Positions 59,147 to 64,000 of a DNA stretch of 64,000 nucleotides are shown here, in pieces. The stretch spans positions 237,778 through 301,777 of the forward strand of contig JAAYFI010000026.1 of the NCBI GenBank assembly GCA_012728315.1. Direction: 5' to 3'. The number at the start of each line of letters is the position of its first letter. The stretch's first letter is position 1. This DNA comes from Gammaproteobacteria bacterium. GTDB taxonomy: Bacteria > Pseudomonadota > Gammaproteobacteria > Pseudomonadales > Pseudomonadaceae. The notes under the pieces were generated by a model that was given only the letters and a program-made list of their open reading frames with translations, searched no databases and had not been told where the DNA came from. The position numbers and the translations under genes are program-made.

Positions 59147-61621
59147 ATGACGCAAGTTACGGTTAAAGAACTGGCTAAAACAGTTAATACGCCAGTAGAA
59201 AGCCTATTGCAGCAAATGCAAGAGGCCGGTTTAGCACACACCAGTGCTGACCAGAAAGTAAGTGAAACTGAAAAACAAACACTGCTGACCTTTTTGGAAA
59301 AGGGCAGTGGTGCAAAAGCTGAAGGATCTAAGAAAATTACTTTACAGCGCAAGACCACAACAACCCTGCGTGCGCCTGGTAGTAAATCCATCAGTGTTGA
59401 AGTACGTAAAAAGAAAACTTTTGTAAAGCGCAGCGCTGAAGAGATCGAAGCAGAAAAGCAAAAAGATCTAGCAAAACTGCAAGCTGAGCAAAAAGCTAAA
59501 GAAGCGGCGCAAGAAAAAGCTAAGCCTGCACCTGTAGCACAGCCAGAGCCTGAGGCACAAAAGCCTGCAGAGACTAAAGCTGAGCCTGTGGTGGCTGAGA
59601 AAGTTGAACCTGCGATCGATATTACCTTGCCGGTCGTGGATGACGTAGTTGCCCCTGCGCCAGAGCGCAAAAAAGATGATACGGCACGTCGTCCTACCAA
59701 GCGTATTGATGACGATGAGCGCCGTGAGCGTAAAGCAGCGCCGCGTCCAGCCGCTAAAGGCAAAGCGCGTATTGAAGATGAAGAGCAAGCGGCACGTCGT
59801 GGTGGACGCAGTCGTGGTAAAGCGAAAAAGCGTAATCAGCATGGCTTTACCAGTCCTGCAGGTCCAATTGTGCGCGATGTTGAAATTGGTGAAACCATCA
59901 CAGTTGCTGAACTGGCTGCACAGATGTCGGTTAAAGGCGTCGAAGTGGTCAAGTTTATGTTTAAACTAGGCTCGCCGGTGACCATCAACCAAGTTCTTGA
60001 TCAGGATACTGCGGTATTGATTGCCGAAGAACTTGGACATCGGGTAACGCGCGTGAGCGATAACCTGATTGAAGAAAAGTTTGCTGAATCATTAAAAATT
60101 GATGGTGAAGAGTTCCATCGTGCGCCAGTGGTTACCGTTATGGGTCACGTTGACCATGGTAAAACCTCGCTGCTGGACTACATTCGCCGCGCCAAGGTAG
60201 CAACCGGTGAAGCGGGTGGTATTACCCAGCATATCGGTGCTTACCACGTTAAGACTGAAGGTGGCATGATCACTTTCCTTGATACCCCAGGTCACGCAGC
60301 CTTTACTGCAATGCGTGCACGTGGTGCCAAGGCAACCGATATTGTTATTCTTGTGGTGGCCGCTGATGATGGCGTGATGCCGCAAACCATTGAAGGTATT
60401 GAGCATGCAAAAGCTGCAGGTGTGCCTTTAATTGTTGCTGTTAACAAAATTGATAAGCCAGAAGCTGATCCAGATCGCATTAAAAATGATTTGGCAGCGC
60501 ATGATGTCATCCCCGAAGAGTGGGGTGGTGATACTCAGTTTGTGCATGTCTCCGCGAAAGTGGGTACAGGTATTGATAGCCTGCTTGAGTCTGTTTTGCT
60601 GCAGGCTGAAGTGCTTGAGCTCAGTGCAACACCATCGGCTTCAGGCCGTGGTGTAGTGATTGAGTCACGTCTTGATAAAGGTCGTGGTCCGGTTGCTTCG
60701 GTCTTAGTACAAAACGGTACCTTACGCCAAGGCGATATGGTGCTGGTGGGTGTTAACTTTGGCCGCGTGCGCGCCATGATGGATGAGAATGGTCAAGCCA
60801 TTCAAGAAGCCGGCCCGTCGATTCCAGTTGAGATTTTAGGCCTTGACGGAACACCTGAGGCAGGTGATGAAGTGACTGTGGTGGTTGATGAGCGTAAAGC
60901 CCGTGAAGTGGCCTTATTCCGTCAAGGTAAGTACCGTGAAGTGAAACTGGCACGTGCCCATGCGGGTAAGCTGGAAAATATCTTCGAGAGTATGGGTCAG
61001 GAAGAGAAGAAAACCCTTAACATCGTTATTAAAGCGGATGTGCGCGGTACGCTTGAAGCATTACGTAGCTCGCTGTCCGAGCTGGGTAATGATGAAGTGG
61101 AAGTGTGCGTAGTGGCTGGCGGTGTGGGTGGTATTAACGAAAGTGATGCCAACTTAGCCTTAGCCTCGAATGCGGTGATCTTTGGTTTCAACGTGCGTGC
61201 TGATGCCGGTGCGCGTAAAATCGTTGAGCAAGAAGGTCTCGATATGCGCTACTACAATATCATTTACGATATTATCGAAGACGTTAAGAAAGCACTGTCT
61301 GGCCTGCTGGGTACTGATGTTCGCGAGAATATCTTAGGTATTGCAGAGGTGCGTGAAGTGTTCCGTTCACCTAAGTTGGGTGCAGTGGCCGGTTGTATGG
61401 TTGTTGAGGGGCATGTTCACCGTAACCGTCCAATCCGTGTCTTGCGCGATGATGTGGTGATCTTTGAAGGTGAGCTTGAGTCGTTACGCCGCTTTAAAGA
61501 TGATGTCAGCGAAGTACGCTCCGGTATGGAGTGTGGTATTGGCGTTAAGAGTTACAATGACGTGAAAGTAGGTGACAAAATCGAAGTGTTCGAGAAAGTC
61601 CAGGTCGCACGTACTCTGTAA
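59147..61621 (+). CDS. infB: Translation initiation factor IF-2
   Basis: An 824-residue GTPase. N-terminal winged-helix-like IF2N domain ([25 protein letters not shown]), a long charged linker rich in A/K/E/P (about 95-235), a second IF2N-like segment ([25 protein letters not shown]), G domain with [16 protein letters not shown] (G1, about 330), [11 protein letters not shown] (G3) and [10 protein letters not shown] (G4), then domains II-IV. It brings fMet-tRNA to the 30S subunit. It follows nusA by 28 nt; GGAGAGAAG provides the ribosome site. Internal starts, known in E. coli, were not examined in detail. Confidence 0.98.
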   Translation: MTQVTVKELAKTVNTPVESLLQQMQEAGLAHTSADQKVSETEKQTLLTFLEKGSGAKAEGSKKITLQRKTTTTLRAPGSKSISVEVRKKKTFVKRSAEEIEAEKQKDLAKLQAEQKAKEAAQEKAKPAPVAQPEPEAQKPAETKAEPVVAEKVEPAIDITLPVVDDVVAPAPERKKDDTARRPTKRIDDDERRERKAAPRPAAKGKARIEDEEQAARRGGRSRGKAKKRNQHGFTSPAGPIVRDVEIGETITVAELAAQMSVKGVEVVKFMFKLGSPVTINQVLDQDTAVLIAEELGHRVTRVSDNLIEEKFAESLKIDGEEFHRAPVVTVMGHVDHGKTSLLDYIRRAKVATGEAGGITQHIGAYHVKTEGGMITFLDTPGHAAFTAMRARGAKATDIVILVVAADDGVMPQTIEGIEHAKAAGVPLIVAVNKIDKPEADPDRIKNDLAAHDVIPEEWGGDTQFVHVSAKVGTGIDSLLESVLLQAEVLELSATPSASGRGVVIESRLDKGRGPVASVLVQNGTLRQGDMVLVGVNFGRVRAMMDENGQAIQEAGPSIPVEILGLDGTPEAGDEVTVVVDERKAREVALFRQGKYREVKLARAHAGKLENIFESMGQEEKKTLNIVIKADVRGTLEALRSSLSELGNDEVEVCVVAGGVGGINESDANLALASNAVIFGFNVRADAGARKIVEQEGLDMRYYNIIYDIIEDVKKALSGLLGTDVRENILGIAEVREVFRSPKLGAVAGCMVVEGHVHRNRPIRVLRDDVVIFEGELESLRRFKDDVSEVRSGMECGIGVKSYNDVKVGDKIEVFEKVQVARTL

Positions 61622-61638
61622 TTCATAGTCGTATAGGC

Positions 61639-61690
61639 AACGGCAAGTTCGTTGGCACGGTATATAATCGAGCCAATTGAGCTTGCCGTT
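61639..61690 (+). promoter_or_regulatory. Nested inverted repeat with a TATAAT element before rbfA
   Basis: Outer arms AACGGCAAG (61639-61647) and CTTGCCGTT (61682-61690), inner arms TTGGC and GCCAA, make a long two-part hairpin. A perfect TATAAT lies at 61663-61668 in its loop, with a poor -35 (ACGGCA). It could be an internal promoter for rbfA-truB, or an RNA processing site. Confidence 0.45.
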
Positions 61691-61745
61691 TGCTGCTTAT
61701 ATGGATCAGAACAAAAGCTGCACAGTGCAGCACAAGGTGAATGTT

Positions 61746-62132
61746 ATGGCGAAACAATACAGCCGTACCCAGCGTATTGGTGATCAGATTCAGCGTGAGC
61801 TGGCGACTATGATCCCACGAGAAATTAAAGATCCACGCTTAGGTTTTATTACGGTGACAGGCGTTGATGTCAGTCGTGATATTGGTCATGCCAAGGTGTT
61901 TATCACAGTGATGGGCGACAACTCGCCTGAAGTGATTAAAAACAATCTAGACGTGCTTAAAGATGTTTCAGGCTACCTACGCATGTTGCTGGGTAAAGCA
62001 ATGAAGTTACGCAGCGTGCCGACGTTACATTTTCATTACGATGAAAGCATCAGTCGTGGTGCACATTTGTCGGCATTGATTGAGCAGGCGGTCTCAGAAG
62101 ATCAGCGTAAGCTTCAGTCTGACGGAGAGTAA
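61746..62132 (+). CDS. rbfA: Ribosome-binding factor A
   Basis: A 128-residue KH-like protein from [45 protein letters not shown], with AAGGTGA upstream; the ORF track start is 23 codons early. [23 protein letters not shown] near the C-terminus is family-typical. It binds 16S rRNA during late 30S assembly and is needed in the cold. truB begins 3 nt after its stop. Confidence 0.97.
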   Translation: MAKQYSRTQRIGDQIQRELATMIPREIKDPRLGFITVTGVDVSRDIGHAKVFITVMGDNSPEVIKNNLDVLKDVSGYLRMLLGKAMKLRSVPTLHFHYDESISRGAHLSALIEQAVSEDQRKLQSDGE

Positions 62133-62135
62133 GGC

Positions 62136-63056
62136 GTGGTCCAGCAGGTTAAACGTAAGCGCCGCAGTGTCAGTGGCATTATTATTTTTGATAAGCCTTA
62201 CGGCTTTAGCTCCAATGGCGCCTTGCAGAAAGTTCGTTGGTTGCTGAACTCGGATAAGGGTGGGCATACCGGCAGCTTGGATCCGTTAGCCACAGGCGTG
62301 TTGCCTTTGTGCTTTGGCGAGGCCACTAAGTTTTCTCGCTATTTGCTAGATGCCGATAAAGTCTATGAGGCGACCATGCAGCTGGGTGTCACCACCAATA
62401 CCGCTGATGCTGAAGGTGAAGTGCTAGAAACCAAACCGGTTCATGTTAGCGCCGCCGATATTGAGGCGGTGTTGCCGCAGTTTCGTGGTGAAATTGAACA
62501 AGTGCCGCCGATGTATTCAGCGCTGAAAAAAGATGGTCAGCCGCTCTATAAATTAGCCCGAGCGGGTATTACCGTAGAGCGTCCTGCACGCAAGGTGACC
62601 ATCAGCCGTTTAGAACTCTTATCTTGCGAAGCTGAGCAGGCGCGAATTTTAGTAGCGTGCAGTAAAGGTACTTATATTCGTAGCTTGGTTGAAGACATTG
62701 GGGCTGCTTTAGGTTGCGGCGCTCATGTGGCGCAGTTGCGTCGCATCGAAGCTGGACCTTTTGATTTAACCCATGCAGTGACTTTAGAAGAGCTGGAACG
62801 CGCGCACGAAGAGGGCGGAGCCGAGGCCTTAGATGCTTTTATGATCCCGGTCGATAGCGGTCTGCAACACTGGCCCGTTGTGCATTTGACTGAGCACAGC
62901 AGCTTCTTCTGGCTGAATGGTCAGCCTGTACGCGCGCAGCAAGCACCACTGGAAGGAATGGTGCGGGTGTACAATCACAACAATGAGTTTATTGGTGTGG
63001 GCGAAATAGATGATGACGCAATGGTTGCACCAAAGCGCCTAATTCGGTCACAATGA
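62136..63056 (+). CDS. truB: tRNA pseudouridine-55 synthase TruB
   Basis: A 306-residue pseudouridine synthase. [21 protein letters not shown], the catalytic Asp in [24 protein letters not shown] (about residue 48), [22 protein letters not shown] and [19 protein letters not shown] are all present, followed by a C-terminal PUA-like domain. It makes pseudouridine 55 in the T-loop of tRNAs. GTG start with AAGG just before. Last gene of the rimP operon before rpsO. Confidence 0.98.
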   Translation: MVQQVKRKRRSVSGIIIFDKPYGFSSNGALQKVRWLLNSDKGGHTGSLDPLATGVLPLCFGEATKFSRYLLDADKVYEATMQLGVTTNTADAEGEVLETKPVHVSAADIEAVLPQFRGEIEQVPPMYSALKKDGQPLYKLARAGITVERPARKVTISRLELLSCEAEQARILVACSKGTYIRSLVEDIGAALGCGAHVAQLRRIEAGPFDLTHAVTLEELERAHEEGGAEALDAFMIPVDSGLQHWPVVHLTEHSSFFWLNGQPVRAQQAPLEGMVRVYNHNNEFIGVGEIDDDAMVAPKRLIRSQ

Positions 63057-63179
63057 CCCTGTTTTTCTGGCCGTGCTTTATGTGCGGCGAGAAAACACTC
63101 AGGTAGGCTGTTGGCAGGCACGGTCATACCTTATCTTTTGCACGGGTTTATCCCGGCCTGTCCACTTTAGGAGCCCAAC

Positions 63180-63449
63180 ATGGCACTTAGTAACGAAGAA
63201 AAAACTCAGATTATCAATGACTACAAGCAAGCTGAAGGTGATACAGGTTCTCCAGAAGTGCAAGTTGCACTTTTGACCTTTAACATCAACAAGCTGCAAG
63301 GTCACTTCAAAGCCAATAGCAAAGATCACCACTCACGTCGTGGCTTAATCCGTATGGTTAACCAACGTCGTAAGTTGCTTGATTACCTCAAAGGTAAAGA
63401 TCTTGGCCGTTACGCGACTTTGATTGCTCGTCTGGGTCTACGTCGTTAA
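63180..63449 (+). CDS. rpsO: Ribosomal protein S15
   Basis: An 89-residue S15: [88 protein letters not shown], an almost exact family consensus with the HHSRRGL loop. It binds the central domain of 16S rRNA. GGAGC lies before the ATG. The 123-nt leader may carry its own promoter and autoregulatory structure, which I could not fix. pnp follows after 160 nt. Confidence 0.99.
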   Translation: MALSNEEKTQIINDYKQAEGDTGSPEVQVALLTFNINKLQGHFKANSKDHHSRRGLIRMVNQRRKLLDYLKGKDLGRYATLIARLGLRR

Positions 63450-63467
63450 GACGTACGCTGTAACGTG

Positions 63468-63530
63468 AAGCTGAAAGTCTGGAGTGCTGTGCGTGAAGTG
63501 ATTTGCGCTGTGCTTTGGGCTTTCAGCTTT
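63468..63530 (+). terminator. rpsO-pnp intergenic stem-loop
   Basis: AAGCTGAAAG (63468-63477) pairs with CTTTCAGCTT (63520-63529), then TTCGCTTTTC. The loop is about 42 nt and may hold inner pairing. It is either the rpsO terminator or an RNase III-type processing stem of the kind that controls pnp in other gammaproteobacteria. Confidence 0.5.
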
Positions 63531-63609
63531 TCGCTTTTCAGGAGCATGCTGGGCCGATACCCAAGCTCTTGCCAATTTCCCCAAGGTCACATAAGAGAAG
63601 GAAGATACC

Positions 63610-64000
63610 GTGAATCCGGTTATTAAAACGTTTCAATTTGGTGAATCCACCATTACTTTAGAAACAGGTCGCGTAGCGCGTCAAGCGTGCGGCGCTGTGT
63701 TGGTCAGTGTCAATAATGATGTCACTGTTTTGTGTACCGTTGTTGGTGCAAAACAAGCAGATCCAAGCAAAGACTTTTTCCCGTTATCTGTGCATTACCA
63801 AGAAAAAACGTATGCTGCAGGTAAAATCCCAGGTGGTTTCTTCAAGCGTGAAGCACGTCCATCTGAGAAAGAAACCCTCACTTCGCGTTTGATCGACCGT
63901 CCAATACGTCCGCTGTTCCCAGAAGGTTTCAGCAATGAAGTGCAAGTGATTTGTACCGTCGTATCCACCAGCAAGAAAACGGATCCAGACATCGCTGCGA
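63610..64000 (+). CDS. pnp: Polynucleotide phosphorylase, N-terminal fragment
   Basis: An open frame from GTG 63610 runs off the window (130 codons). The protein begins [19 protein letters not shown] and continues with [74 protein letters not shown], the first RNase PH domain of PNPase. It degrades RNA 3' to 5' phosphorolytically and is part of the degradosome. AAGGAAG precedes the start. The ORF track does not list it because no stop lies in the window. Confidence 0.97.
   Translation, partial: MNPVIKTFQFGESTITLETGRVARQACGAVLVSVNNDVTVLCTVVGAKQADPSKDFFPLSVHYQEKTYAAGKIPGGFFKREARPSEKETLTSRLIDRPIRPLFPEGFSNEVQVICTVVSTSKKTDPDIAA

Noticed and set aside
59017-59763. 248-residue minus-strand ORF over the nusA-infB junction, rich in Ser/Ala/Phe
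   Set aside because: It is the reverse reading of the charged A/K/E linker of IF-2 and has no family resemblance.

Overview
The window is a 64 kb stretch of chromosomal, mostly housekeeping DNA from a gammaproteobacterium of the Pseudomonas group. Gene order is close to Pseudomonas in several blocks: purH-purD-retS with dusB-fis; fimX, a PilZ gene, psd, an HDOD gene, motAB and rsgA; gatCAB/mreBCD-rng-yhdP; recN-grpE-dnaK-dnaJ-dapB-carA-lysE-carB-greA; and yhbY-rlmE-ftsH-folP-glmM-tpiA-secG-tRNA-Leu-rimP-nusA-infB-rbfA-truB-rpsO-pnp. Base composition looks near 50% GC, much lower than typical Pseudomonas, so a low-GC, reduced relative (Thiopseudomonas or Denitrificimonas-like) is my best guess. 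This is inference from proteins and synteny, not a database match.

Layout. 1-850: a sodium:solute symporter (partial) with its small DUF4212 subunit, then a 500-bp AT-rich spacer ending in a sigma-32 promoter. 851-7,660: clpB, an ODP-type MBL-fold protein, a short acyl-CoA dehydrogenase-like protein, a DTW-domain tRNA modification enzyme, bacteriohemerythrin behind an Anr/FNR-like box, and an EamA transporter. 7,670-14,420: a RetS-like hybrid sensor kinase, purD, purH, fis, dusB. 14,629-23,165: a c-di-GMP and motility group (FimX, PilZ protein, HDOD protein, MotA, MotB) with psd inside it. 23,214-25,860: rsgA, a CaCA exchanger and a small RlpA-like lipoprotein. 25,934-37,421: gatCAB facing mreBCD-rng-yhdP. 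37,440-44,093: recN (LexA box) and the heat-shock genes grpE, dnaK, dnaJ, followed by dapB. 44,265-50,202: carA-lysE-carB-greA and a small membrane protein. 50,236-64,000: yhbY, the rlmE to secG run, a tRNA-Leu, and the translation/RNA operon from rimP to pnp (cut by the window edge).

Regulation that can be read directly: three sigma-32-type promoters (clpB, grpE, dnaK), all CTTGAA with a 14-nt spacer; a perfect CTG-N10-CAG LexA box at recN; an Anr-like palindrome placed near -42 of a -10 element for bacteriohemerythrin; a sigma-70 promoter followed by a six-codon minigene and two terminator-like hairpins ahead of rimP; and several strong hairpins between operons.

I found no mobile element, CRISPR array, prophage, defence island or clearly new system. 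The most interesting departures from the Pseudomonas norm are a RetS homologue that lacks its periplasmic sensor domain and the receiver-1 phosphoacceptor, an mreC gene with no ATG/GTG/TTG start, and genes absent from their usual places (maf, rhdA, orn, and the initiator tRNA usually found between tRNA-Leu and rimP).
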